A stretch of 19,912 bases of DNA from contig JALKBU010000950.1 in NCBI GenBank assembly GCA_023091735.1, positions 1 to 19,912 on the forward strand. Direction: 5' to 3'. This document shows, one piece after another, positions 7,916 through 16,624 of the stretch (within the stretch, counting starts at the first letter, position 1; each line of letters begins with the position of its first letter). This stretch comes from Trichomonas tenax. Taxonomy: Eukaryota > Parabasalia > Trichomonadida > Trichomonadidae. The notes under the pieces were generated by a model. That model was given only the letters and a program-made list of their open reading frames with translations. It searched no databases and was not told where the DNA came from. The position numbers and the translations under genes were made by a program.

Positions 7916-8621
7916 GAGAAATGTAAAGATTTTTTATTGAGATTTCGATGTAATAAAGATATATTTTCACAAGTTTTTGTTCATAAAATATTCTTTCTAT
8001 GATTGTTCTCATTGTGTTTCACAATATATTTCATTGATAATCACTATATTCATCATTTCGCATGTTTTCAACAAACTTCTTATCTGAGATTCTCAAATCA
8101 ACATAATATCTTCTCTATTCTGTGATAATTACATACATTTATATACGCTCTATTGATTCACATTAATAATATTTATATAATTCATTTCTGAGTTATTGAT
8201 ATTTACATTTTTTATGATTTCATCATAAATATTTTGAATGTGATTGTCCAAATGATAATAAAGTGATCACTTGGAATGAACAAGAGAATTCAGTCATATT
8301 ACTACATTTCATACTTGGAGTCACTAAGTAAAATAAAATTTCATTACAATTTTTTGTCCCCATTAAAAAATGAAAAAAAAAGTATTTAATGGGAATGCGT
8401 TTATAACACGATATTCATACAGATGTGAAACAAATGTATACCCTTTGTAATGATGCTGGTGGCATATCTTTATCTATTTCCTAGACCGAGATGCTTGAAT
8501 TATTAGCATTTTTAATATTTTATCGAACATATTATTTCATTTATTTTCTAGATTGTTTAGCTTGATAATAGAGGAATGCAATAAATGTGTAAGAAAATAA
8601 ACAAACAACATTTATGTAAAA
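7916..8621. other. AT-rich spacer between the GH47 gene and the coiled-coil gene
   Basis: No gene recognised in about 700 bases. It holds two inverted repeats: TTTATGAT/ATCATAAA around a 3-base loop at 8211-8229, and CCCATTAAA/TTTAATGGG around a 17-base A-rich loop at 8359-8393. Close after the GH47 stop on the minus strand is ATAAATG, a likely TAAA signal. Confidence 0.45.
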
Positions 8622-10163
8622 CTACAAATTAAGCTGTATATATTCATCATATTTTTCGACTGTTTCTTGATCCCAAATCCTTAAAGGATGGGCTTCTGTA
8701 TTGAAAACCCATTTGTCTGGATGCATGTAATCATTGTCTTCGAATGTCAAGTAAATATATTTCAATGTTTCTGCCAAGAAGTAACTTTCCATTTTTTCTA
8801 ATTGCCATTTAGGGTCTCTAACGTCATATAACCCTGAATATCCATTTTTACGCTTGCAGTATTTCTTCAATGTCTGGAATATCTCCCAATTATATTGTCT
8901 ATATATTTCTTTGCCAGTGAACTTCCACAGCAAGTAAATTGATTCGACAGTTTCCGGCCGCAATCTGTACTCTTCAACAATATATTCGATTGTTCCATTT
9001 GGATGTACCCAGATATGATCTGGTAATAAACTTGCATTGTGCATTTTATAAAGCTTGTAGTACCCATGCGCGAGTTCTTCTGCGAGATCCATGTCCCTCT
9101 TCCAATTAGGATTCTCTTTGATTGCTCCGACTGCGAGCATTCCAGCGAAAAATGAGGCTAAATGCATTACTCTATTTTTCCGAGACCCGTTATAATAAAC
9201 ACCAAGAGACGTGAAGTTATGCTCCCTGATTATTGCCCTTTCTACCGCGAAATCGATCAGATTTGTATACTTGTCAAGCAGCGTTTTCATCGATCTTCCT
9301 GTGAGAATGAATGTTTTAATGATATATTCGTAAAATGAATCAATACCTCCTCCAAAATTAACTATTTCATAATTTTCTTCCTGCTTCATTCCAACAACAA
9401 TAGTTTTGCCTTGATATTTCGTCCATATTATCTTATACAGATTGGTTGCAATTTCGAAATATTTTGTGTCTCCGGTCTCAGCACCCAATGTCATAAATTC
9501 TAATTGAAGTGTTCCAGCATCTGCTAAGTTGCTAATGTATGCATCAGTGCACTGAGATTCGATTGTTCCATCTTTCAGCTCCATGAACATTCCTGTCTCG
9601 CAAATCTCTGATGTGTTAAAATCATATAAGTTTATTATCGCGTCTCCAAGTTTTGCAGCTTTTTCTAGGAAAAATGGATCTTTAGATGTCTGATATGCTG
9701 AAAGAAAGCCTCCAAGGTATCTAATAATGGTTTCGAATGTGCTGTAAATGCCAGTAACTGCGGATTTTGTCCTTAAATAATCAAAACTGCAATTAAACTC
9801 TTCTTTTAATCCCATAATTTCAAGTGTTGACAATGAATCGACAATTGTCAATGCTGGAAGTGTATTCGTGCATTTTCCATCATTCACAAGCAGCTCTGAG
9901 TACCCCCAGCATTGTTCTTTGTAAGAATTCCATGCAAATATGAATTCTTCCCGAATTTGGTTTAATTTTTCTTCATCCCTCTTCACTTTCGGTATTATGA
10001 ATGGATATAAAGATGATTGTACATACAATGCCCCAGATGAAATTTTTATATTTGGTTTTTCACGTCTTGAAGTCGCAATTATAGCGATGCTAGTAACCAA
10101 CAGCGATACAATAAATACAGCGAGCAGATTGTTCAATAATTTAAGTGTGAATCTACTTTTCAA
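8622..10163 (-). CDS. Class I alpha-1,2-mannosidase, GH47 family, non-ATG start
   Basis: The 513-residue frame is a type II membrane protein: short basic N-terminus, membrane segment at about 9-30, then a full GH47 barrel. Family landmarks are all present: STFETIIRYLGGFLSAY (catalytic acid Glu144, Arg148), GTLQLEF, GGGIDSFYEY (Asp275), VMHLASFFAGML (His334), LRPETVES (Glu404), KMESYFLAETLKY, and VFNTEAHPL (Ca2+-binding Thr489). GH47 enzymes remove alpha-1,2-mannose from N-glycans in the ER/Golgi; EDEM relatives feed ERAD. Oddity: the first codon of the frame is TTG (10163-10161), with TAG only two codons upstream at 10169-10167. The first real Met is residue 117, inside the domain, so the ATG is missing, changed, or supplied by an unseen exon. 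No trichomonad intron end (ACTAACACACAG) is visible. Biochemically it looks intact; expression is uncertain. Confidence 0.88.
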   Translation of the reverse strand: MKSRFTLKLLNNLLAVFIVSLLVTSIAIIATSRREKPNIKISSGALYVQSSLYPFIIPKVKRDEEKLNQIREEFIFAWNSYKEQCWGYSELLVNDGKCTNTLPALTIVDSLSTLEIMGLKEEFNCSFDYLRTKSAVTGIYSTFETIIRYLGGFLSAYQTSKDPFFLEKAAKLGDAIINLYDFNTSEICETGMFMELKDGTIESQCTDAYISNLADAGTLQLEFMTLGAETGDTKYFEIATNLYKIIWTKYQGKTIVVGMKQEENYEIVNFGGGIDSFYEYIIKTFILTGRSMKTLLDKYTNLIDFAVERAIIREHNFTSLGVYYNGSRKNRVMHLASFFAGMLAVGAIKENPNWKRDMDLAEELAHGYYKLYKMHNASLLPDHIWVHPNGTIEYIVEEYRLRPETVESIYLLWKFTGKEIYRQYNWEIFQTLKKYCKRKNGYSGLYDVRDPKWQLEKMESYFLAETLKYIYLTFEDNDYMHPDKWVFNTEAHPLRIWDQETVEKYDEYIQLNL

Positions 10164-10169
10164 CTTCTA

Positions 10170-10500
10170 AAAATAAAAAATTAACTTTCACTTTTTCACA
10201 ACTTCTCAAAATTTGACCAAAAAAATTAAGGGTAACAACATCTTCTCAAACATTGACACTTTCAATGCCTATTGGTCTTTAGATAGCATTTGAAGGAAAC
10301 AGAAGTTTCTATTGTATGGGATTTCTCACTTTTTATTCATAATTTTGTAATACTGCATTATAATGAATTCATTGTGATAATATAAATATCTTGGTTATAT
10401 AAGACCCCTTGAAATTATATATGGCAAGTTCTAGATCAATCTGCATTATCTTTTTTGAGCAAATATTTAGTTAAATTAGATAAAAAAAATAATAATATGT
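10170..10500. other. Upstream region of the GH47 gene
   Basis: AT-rich spacer. On the minus strand a short frame of 16 codons starts with ATG around 10245 and stops well before the GH47 frame. No Inr matching TCAYTWYT is placed to serve the GH47 frame. The segment just before the TTG reads GTTAATTTTTTATTTTTAG. Confidence 0.4.
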
Positions 10501-10794
10501 TTATTGGTTTTCTGGTACATTAATTTCTTCTGATTCAGAATAGTATGAGATATAATAAGTTGAGAATGTTAAATCTGATGAAGTACTTATGTCCATGTTT
10601 GCAAGTCGATTCGCTGAGCGGATGTAGTTACAAATTGCAAGAACATTTGCCGAAGGAATAGGAACAGTCAAAATCGAAAGTCCAAAAGATAACACAGAAA
10701 GAGTTGCAGTTGGAATCTTTTCATTTGTGAAGATGATGAAATGAAATAGAAAACATGTTTTGGATGTTTTAATAAGATTCGAAATCCATTGAGA
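10501..10794 (-). pseudogene. Orphan fragment of a membrane protein
   Basis: The minus strand is open for 97 codons from after a TAA at 10797-10795 to a TAA at 10503-10501, with no ATG at the start; the only Met lies in ANMDIST. The peptide has two hydrophobic stretches (CFLFHFIIF, and ATLSVLSFGLSILTVPIP continuing into ANVLAIC), then a hydrophilic tail rich in Ser, Tyr and Glu (YYSESEEINVPENQ). This reads like the last membrane helices and cytosolic tail of a multi-pass protein whose 5' part is lost. I do not recognise the family. It lies between the GH47 and Erv46 genes, all leftward. Confidence 0.45.
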
Positions 10795-10996
10795 TTATTA
10801 TTATTATTCATTTGCTATCATTTATTCTCTTCTTATTAATTTTAAATAAAATTAATGACTCCTCGTTGATTAAAAACTTCATCGCTCTTCCATTCCTATA
10901 TTTGGTATTACTATTCATGATTAATGTGTCGTTCATAACATCTAAAAATATATTTATACAAATCCGATTGAACTAGAGAAAAATTAACATTTATTT

Positions 10997-12100
10997 TTAT
11001 TCAGTCTGTACCTTTGGTTGATCAATCTTAGGTGTATTTTCTGTAATTGTTTCTATTTTTGTTTCGATTTTCTCCTTCTTTGGAGCTGGCTTAACCATGA
11101 TACTGCTGAACAGGGAGAATAGGGCATAAATTCCAGATAGCAAACCGCCTGTTGAAATCAGGAATGCTCTGAAGCTCCTACTTCTCCATGTGACAGAGAT
11201 TGTATAAGGAGTGAATGAATAGAAGAAGTAGATTCCAGGAGTCATCCACATGTTGGAAGAAACAAGAACTGTATATTCAAAGCTTTTCTCGATGTACTGA
11301 CCATCAGCATAAAAAACAACTGGTGTGATCATTAAATGATACTCATAAGCCATGATTTCACCGTGCGAATTCACCTGTGTTCCACGAAGTGGATTTGAAA
11401 TCATTGGAAGATTTGCACCAAATCTAAGATCAACAATTGTGTGTGAGAACTCAAGTGAAGGATAATCATCGAGAAGCATATGACTGTGTCCGTAGTTGTC
11501 GGAACTTTGTCCAATTGCGACGTGGAAGCTTCCTGGCACTCTGTTTATGCTGACTTTGCCTTTTACATGGCACTTTTCGTTCTTGCTAAAGTTTTGTTTG
11601 TTTTCTGGCTTGCATTGCGGCCATTCTTCATAGTTGGCGGTCTTATTTGCTTGAGCGTAGAGGCCTTTCAGCTTTTCGCAGCCATTGCAGCAAAGAGAGC
11701 TATCATAAAAGTCATAACAAGGATGACAAACTTTCTGCTTTGTGTATTGTCCGATATATCCGTTCTGGTCATTCATCTTTTTCCATTTTATCGTGTCGTT
11801 GATATAATACTGCCTGTGACCGATAGAGTCGAGGACGTCGATATGAAGAAGTTCACAGGGCATGTTTATGATGACATTTAATGATGCGTTGACTAAATCT
11901 GTCCTTGTAGCGTGAATTTGATCGGTTGATAAGTCTCTGTGTATTTTTGGAGTAACCATTAAAATAATTTGAGCGAAAATTAAGAATGTTGAGATGAAAG
12001 ACATCGCCTGGGAAATATAATACATGTTGTCTTCCGATATCACCAAGTCTTGGTTCTCGATCTTATCGAAAGCATCAATTTTTTTCAGGAAATCTCTCAT
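10997..12100 (-). CDS. Erv46 / ERGIC3-like ER-Golgi cargo receptor
   Basis: The 367-residue protein has the Erv46/ERGIC plan. A short cytosolic N-terminus (MRDFLKKIDAFDKI) is followed by a membrane helix at about 31-50, then a large lumenal domain. Near the C-terminus is a second helix at about 312-335, and a charged cytosolic tail of about 32 residues ends it. Landmarks are LLHIDVLDSIGHRQ, the lumenal Cys cluster (CHPCYDFY, CCNGC, later single Cys), RVPGSFHVAIG, and FSHTIVDLRFGANLP with NPLRG. Members cycle between ER and Golgi in COPII/COPI vesicles, usually with a partner (Erv41), and retain or retrieve cargo. The tail lacks an obvious terminal KKxx signal. The stop is TAA followed by A (TAAA). 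Divergent from the GH47-like gene at 12627. No clear Inr was found upstream. Confidence 0.92.
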   Translation of the reverse strand: MRDFLKKIDAFDKIENQDLVISEDNMYYISQAMSFISTFLIFAQIILMVTPKIHRDLSTDQIHATRTDLVNASLNVIINMPCELLHIDVLDSIGHRQYYINDTIKWKKMNDQNGYIGQYTKQKVCHPCYDFYDSSLCCNGCEKLKGLYAQANKTANYEEWPQCKPENKQNFSKNEKCHVKGKVSINRVPGSFHVAIGQSSDNYGHSHMLLDDYPSLEFSHTIVDLRFGANLPMISNPLRGTQVNSHGEIMAYEYHLMITPVVFYADGQYIEKSFEYTVLVSSNMWMTPGIYFFYSFTPYTISVTWRSRSFRAFLISTGGLLSGIYALFSLFSSIMVKPAPKKEKIETKIETITENTPKIDQPKVQTE

Positions 12101-12610
12101 AGCTATTTGTCACGTTTTGATTTGTCATGTAAATTTCGCCTTTGATAAAAACGATTTTATCGATTTTCATGATGTTAGAACAGATACCATCATATAAAAC
12201 TATGTTGGAAATATTTCAATAGTTCAGCTTATTCAATAACTTAACTTTTATAGAATAATTTGCATTAAATGAGTGAAAATTGAAATTTGATATTAGTTAT
12301 TTTTTGACAATAAGCCTTTTGTATATAACACCTATGTTTCATTTTAGTTTTAGGAAAGAATGTCAGATTATTGGATTGATTGTTTCAAAATTAATTAAAT
12401 TTGATGAGATATTTGTATCTTTCTGGACTAATTATAAAAATTGATGCCTAGTCAATGGGCATGTAAATCAAGGAGAACAGTCTAATAATAAAATATATTC
12501 AATTTTAAAATGTTTAAATAAATGATATTTGATTTCAAAAATGATATTTTCATGAGAGTAGTGGTTGTTTCATATGTGTTACAAAGTTTGAAAAATATTT
12601 GACATGTAAT
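12101..12610. other. Divergent spacer between Erv46 and the GH47-like gene
   Basis: About 510 bases of AT-rich sequence without a gene. It must hold the promoters of both neighbours, but only the right-hand Inr is clear. Confidence 0.5.
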
Positions 12611-12612
12611 TG

Positions 12613-12626
12613 TCATTTTTTTATAA
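12613..12626 (+). promoter_or_regulatory. Trichomonad-type initiator (Inr) of the GH47-like gene
   Basis: TCATTTTTTTATAA runs straight into the ATG at 12627. The predicted +1 A is 12615, giving a 12-base leader. The layout (TCAT, T-run, ATAAA, ATG) is close to that of the coiled-coil gene at 7885. Confidence 0.7.
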
Positions 12627-14183
12627 ATGGAATTTCCAAGTTCAAAATTCATTCTTTCCGTGTGGGGATTCATCATCATTGCGACACTCAGTGCCCTGTT
12701 TATCAGGCCTATCAACTCGAATATCACGCGTTTCGATAGAAAAGAAGATTTCGTAGAAAAATTAAACGAAAAAATATTGGAAAGTAACGTCGCTTTGCGT
12801 AACACCGGTTTCTTTGGCGACGAAGACCCAAAGAAACTCCACTACGTTAAGAATTATTTCATTGAATTGTGGATGAAATACAAAAGTTTAGCTTGGACAC
12901 ACGATGTCATTGATAATGAGAACAGATTCGACGACTACACTTACCAGGCACAAACAATGGCATCGTCTATCGGCACTTTATCAATCATGGGCTTAAATAG
13001 AGAACTTGCAGAAGTCGAAAAACACTTTAATAAGACATTTCATAATCCAAAGGGATCAACTCGTGTGTCAGACTACTTTGGACATGTAATTGAAGCATTT
13101 CAATCAGCCTACGAGCTTACAAAATGCATAACGTACTCAATCAACGTCCAAACATATATACCACAGATTGATGCCGAAGCATTCGATGGATGTGACGTTT
13201 TGACAGTACAAAACAAATTACTTGTCCCTTCAGGAAACCCGATATTTAATATTCATGAATTTTCATCAGTAATCTACTCTTGCTTGCAAATTTTCAAGAC
13301 AACGCTTACAAAGAACTTCTTCATTCAAGCTCTCAAAGCTCTTGATAAAATTATTCAATCAAGACCCAATGGATTGCACCAAAACTTGTTTAATCGCAAC
13401 ACGTCGACAGAGATATTCGGAATGTTAAGTTTTGACAACAATGGATACAGCATTTACGAAACTATGTTAAAAGCATGTTTATTGACGCATGGCTCTCTTC
13501 CTTCTGTTCAGAAGCATATTAACAACGCTTTGGAGATATTCATACAGAATTTTATTGAGGTTAGAGGTGACTGCGCTTATATTATAAGGTACAATGAAAC
13601 AACGAGACAAAACATCGTTTCTTTGGATAGTTTCTTGATTGCTGGCCTCCTGAAACTTCACAGAAATGTTAATCCAGACGATATTTACAGATACGGACAG
13701 GTTGCTGATAAATTGGTGAATGGTTTGCTTGAGTTCCTCAAGATCAACGAGAATGGTTTACCACCAAGAACAGCAAGACTCGAAGGCGAAAAACTCATCG
13801 CAGAAGATAATGTTTACGATCTAAGTCATCGCGTTTTGGAAACTTTGTTAATCTTCTATAGATCAACACACGACATGAAGTTTAGAGATGCAGCGTGGCA
13901 GATATTCACGGCTGTCAATCAATCATGCGTTACTGATTATGGATACTGTCCTGTCAGAATAGAGAAAGACGGATCAACAACACAACTTCACCAGGAAGTT
14001 AATCCAAACTTTTTCTCTGGTTACTTTAAGTTGATGTATTTGATCTTCAGTGACTCTTCAATCATCGATCTCGACAATTGGATCATTTCTGCTGATGGGC
14101 ATCCGCTCAAAGTTTGGACTGAATCACACGCATTCATAGATGCAGAAGTTTTTGCTGCGGCTTCTAGAATGAATGTTTTCTAG
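12627..14183 (+). CDS. GH47 mannosidase-like pseudoenzyme, membrane anchored
   Basis: The 518-residue protein has a membrane segment at about 8-26 and aligns end to end with the GH47 enzyme at 8622-10163: SIGTLSIMGLNREL with STLEIMGLKEEF, the SAY block, YSIYETMLKACLLTHG with DSFYEYIIKTFILTG, SLDSFLIAGLL with HLASFFAGML, DAAWQIF with QYNWEIF, and SADGHPLKVW with NTEAHPLRIW. Every catalytic position differs: Glu144 is Asp149, Arg148 is His153, Asp275 is lost at about 274-275, His334 is Ser332, Glu404 is Arg402, Ca2+-ligand Thr489 is Ala489. The frame is uninterrupted over the whole barrel and has a good Inr, so it appears to be an expressed protein kept for something other than hydrolysis, perhaps glycan or client binding, as in some EDEM-like or lectin-like roles. 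That function is inference. Downstream TAAA occurs near 14207. Confidence 0.85.
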   Translation: MEFPSSKFILSVWGFIIIATLSALFIRPINSNITRFDRKEDFVEKLNEKILESNVALRNTGFFGDEDPKKLHYVKNYFIELWMKYKSLAWTHDVIDNENRFDDYTYQAQTMASSIGTLSIMGLNRELAEVEKHFNKTFHNPKGSTRVSDYFGHVIEAFQSAYELTKCITYSINVQTYIPQIDAEAFDGCDVLTVQNKLLVPSGNPIFNIHEFSSVIYSCLQIFKTTLTKNFFIQALKALDKIIQSRPNGLHQNLFNRNTSTEIFGMLSFDNNGYSIYETMLKACLLTHGSLPSVQKHINNALEIFIQNFIEVRGDCAYIIRYNETTRQNIVSLDSFLIAGLLKLHRNVNPDDIYRYGQVADKLVNGLLEFLKINENGLPPRTARLEGEKLIAEDNVYDLSHRVLETLLIFYRSTHDMKFRDAAWQIFTAVNQSCVTDYGYCPVRIEKDGSTTQLHQEVNPNFFSGYFKLMYLIFSDSSIIDLDNWIISADGHPLKVWTESHAFIDAEVFAAASRMNVF

Positions 14184-14258
14184 TGAAATGAATAATGTTT
14201 GTTTAGATAAAAAAATGTTGTTATATAGAAAAAAATAATACTAACAAAATAATTTTAC

Positions 14259-16130
14259 TTATTGCTGTGAGATTTGCTTATCAAGTGATGCATTCCAAAC
14301 ATCATTCAAGCTATCATAAAGTGATTGTATTGATGCAAACTTGAAACTGCTCAATTGCTCACTAACATTCTTCATGCATGCTTCCAAAGAGCAAATCAAG
14401 CGCTCTAGATTCTCTTCTTTCTTATCCAGACTTGCTTTGTGCTTCTTTTCGATTGCATCAGACTTAGGCTTGATAATAACGAAATCAAGCATATTCTTAG
14501 AAATATCATAATGCGATGTGATGTGGTCAAATATTTTTTGTTTCTTATCGATTCTTGATCTTATTTCATCAATTTTCAGCATCTTTATTGATATCTCTCG
14601 CTGCAATCTACTCGTTTCTGATGCGTGGTTCTGTTTTATCTGTCTTATATTGAAAGGAAACTCATTTTCTTGAAAGATGTGATCTTGTTTTAGAGATATT
14701 TCGAGTTTCTTCACTTTCTTCTTCTGCTTGTGGATTTCCTTTATTGACTGTTTAATTGCTTGAAGAGCCTTTTCTGTGTCTTCTATCTTCTGATTCAAGT
14801 CAAGAATCTCTTTCAGAACAGATTTTAATTCGCCTTTTGTTTTGCTGTAAAACTTTGGAACTTTGATATTTTCTATTTCGACAGGTTCAACAACTTTGTC
14901 TTCTAACTCTTTAAGTTCTGCTAATTTCTTCGTCCTCTTCTTATATATGTCATCTATTGTCACCGTCAACGCTTCAGCGATGAGATTGTGTTCTGTTGTA
15001 TCAAGATTTCGTGGATCGAAGTCATTAAAGCAAATATCTTGTCTGGCTCCTTTGTATTCTTCTTTCCTCATCGCTGTGACAGTGTCAGTAATCGATTGTT
15101 CGATTTGACATATTTTCATGTTAGAAAGCTTAATGAGTGTTTTCTCGTGCTGAGTTTGCAATTTCATTTCATCAATATCATTCCGCATTGATGTAAGTGA
15201 GAATTTCTGCTCTTTGAGGAGCTTTAAATTGCGAGAAACGGCTTCATCTGTTTTTCTTTTCATTTCATTTTTCTCAGATTTGATTTTGTTTATTTTGTCG
15301 ATTAACATGTTTTGTTTGTCAGCAAATAGTTCTTTAGCTGAAAGCACGGTTGAAAGTTCTTCATTTGTATCGTCTATTTTCTTTGATATCTTTTTAGTCG
15401 ATTGAATTAATTTATGTTTTTGGAAGTCGATGTTATTTTGTGATGAAACTTCGCATATGCTATTCTTATTCTGATCTCTAATATTGCTGTTTAGTTTTTT
15501 GAGCTTTTGTAAATGGTTTTGACATGCAATTTCAATTTCTTCTTGAACTGTTGTGATTCTTTGTGTTATCTCATTTCTTTTGCGTTGCGATGATCTTTGT
15601 TGTAAGTCTAATTCTGATAGATTGTTGTTAATTTCATCTATTTGGTCAATAATTTCTTGATAATTTTCTTTCATTTCATCGAGTTCATTTTCAGATATTT
15701 GGTCGTCACATTCATCTTCTTGAGGTTCTGTAATACTGAATTCTGTTATATTACCAAGATCGGTGAGATATTTGTTTTCTTGCTTTAATCTTTCGATATT
15801 TTCTGTGATTAATTCGATTTTCTTGTGTATTACATCATTTGTTTGGCATAAATTGTTGTACAATCGTTCTAAACTAAATTTTTCGTTCTTATATATCGAT
15901 TTTTTAGTTTTACCAACAGGATCAGGATCGTTTATTTGTGAAAATGTGTTTTCTTTCATATTGCTCATTGATATCAATTGATTTCTGACTTTCTGTTCTA
16001 ATTTTTTGCAATTTTGTTCCATTATCGCGATAATTTGATCTTTTTCTTCGATATTCTCGTTAAAATCCTTCAGTGTCGATATGTGATCCCTTATTGCCGT
16101 CTTTGTTCTATTAATTTGATCAGAAATCAT
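14259..16130 (-). CDS. Coiled-coil protein of unknown function
   Basis: The 623-residue protein is Lys/Glu/Ile-rich and predicted to be almost entirely coiled coil, broken near 145 (acidic stretch EPQEDECDDQISENELDE) and around 380-425 (FNDFDPRNLDTTEH). It has no signal peptide or membrane segment and no catalytic motif that I can see. The plan suits a cytoskeletal, ciliary or scaffold protein, but nothing decides between these. The ATG at 16130-16128 follows ATAAAAATCA; no convincing Inr is present. It ends convergently with the GH47-like gene, with 75 bases between stops, and is divergent from the peptidase gene at 16625. TAAA follows the stop within a few bases on the minus strand. Confidence 0.8.
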   Translation of the reverse strand: MISDQINRTKTAIRDHISTLKDFNENIEEKDQIIAIMEQNCKKLEQKVRNQLISMSNMKENTFSQINDPDPVGKTKKSIYKNEKFSLERLYNNLCQTNDVIHKKIELITENIERLKQENKYLTDLGNITEFSITEPQEDECDDQISENELDEMKENYQEIIDQIDEINNNLSELDLQQRSSQRKRNEITQRITTVQEEIEIACQNHLQKLKKLNSNIRDQNKNSICEVSSQNNIDFQKHKLIQSTKKISKKIDDTNEELSTVLSAKELFADKQNMLIDKINKIKSEKNEMKRKTDEAVSRNLKLLKEQKFSLTSMRNDIDEMKLQTQHEKTLIKLSNMKICQIEQSITDTVTAMRKEEYKGARQDICFNDFDPRNLDTTEHNLIAEALTVTIDDIYKKRTKKLAELKELEDKVVEPVEIENIKVPKFYSKTKGELKSVLKEILDLNQKIEDTEKALQAIKQSIKEIHKQKKKVKKLEISLKQDHIFQENEFPFNIRQIKQNHASETSRLQREISIKMLKIDEIRSRIDKKQKIFDHITSHYDISKNMLDFVIIKPKSDAIEKKHKASLDKKEENLERLICSLEACMKNVSEQLSSFKFASIQSLYDSLNDVWNASLDKQISQQ

Positions 16131-16574
16131 TGATTTTTATATTTTAATTTTGCGCACGTTTATTAAATGATTTTACTTGTCATGTTTTTAATTTACGTGG
16201 CATTTATGAAAATTTTTATCAAATTCAAATAAAAAGTTAATACATAAATTTTAATACCAATATGCATTCTGATTTTCAAATAAAAATTTTTCACTATTCG
16301 ATATTTTTGTTAATTGATAACCAAAATATAATATGATTATTCTATTTAAATACATAATAATATAAGAAAACATATTTTGTCAAGTAAAGTGGCAAAATGG
16401 CAAAAAAAATATCTAAATCTTCTAAAAATTATCAATATTTTTTGATATATAGTATATTATATTAAATATATATAACATCCAAGTGTATTTTATTATATAT
16501 ATCAAAGAATAATAGTGAGATAATGAAGTAATTATATAAATATCGAATATAACCATGAAATAATCGATATATTC
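16131..16574. other. Divergent AT-rich spacer
   Basis: No gene. It is extremely AT-rich with ATATAT-type runs near 16440-16505, including imperfect self-complementary stretches. It separates the leftward coiled-coil gene from the rightward peptidase gene. Confidence 0.5.
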
Positions 16575-16583
16575 TCACTTTTT
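16575..16583 (+). promoter_or_regulatory. Possible Inr of the C1 peptidase gene
   Basis: TCACTTTTT fits TCA+1Y(T/A)Y(T/A) and would give +1 at 16577. The leader to the ATG at 16625 would be 48 bases, longer than usual, so this is less certain than the two other Inr calls. Confidence 0.45.
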
Positions 16584-16624
16584 GACAAAAAATAGGCTTA
16601 ATATAATAATTTAATATCAAAAGA

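Noticed and set aside
10164..10200. Possible intron 3' end (TTTTTAG) before the GH47 TTG
   Set aside because: It lacks the ACTAACACACAG-type branch point/3' splice motif expected in trichomonads, and no matching 5' site with an ATG exon was found.
10796..10810. Short TTA microsatellite
   Set aside because: Too short to be notable in such AT-rich sequence.
11480..11881. 133-codon plus-strand frame
   Set aside because: Antisense to the lumenal domain of the Erv46 gene, whose motifs are clear; the hydrophobic look comes from reverse-complement codons.
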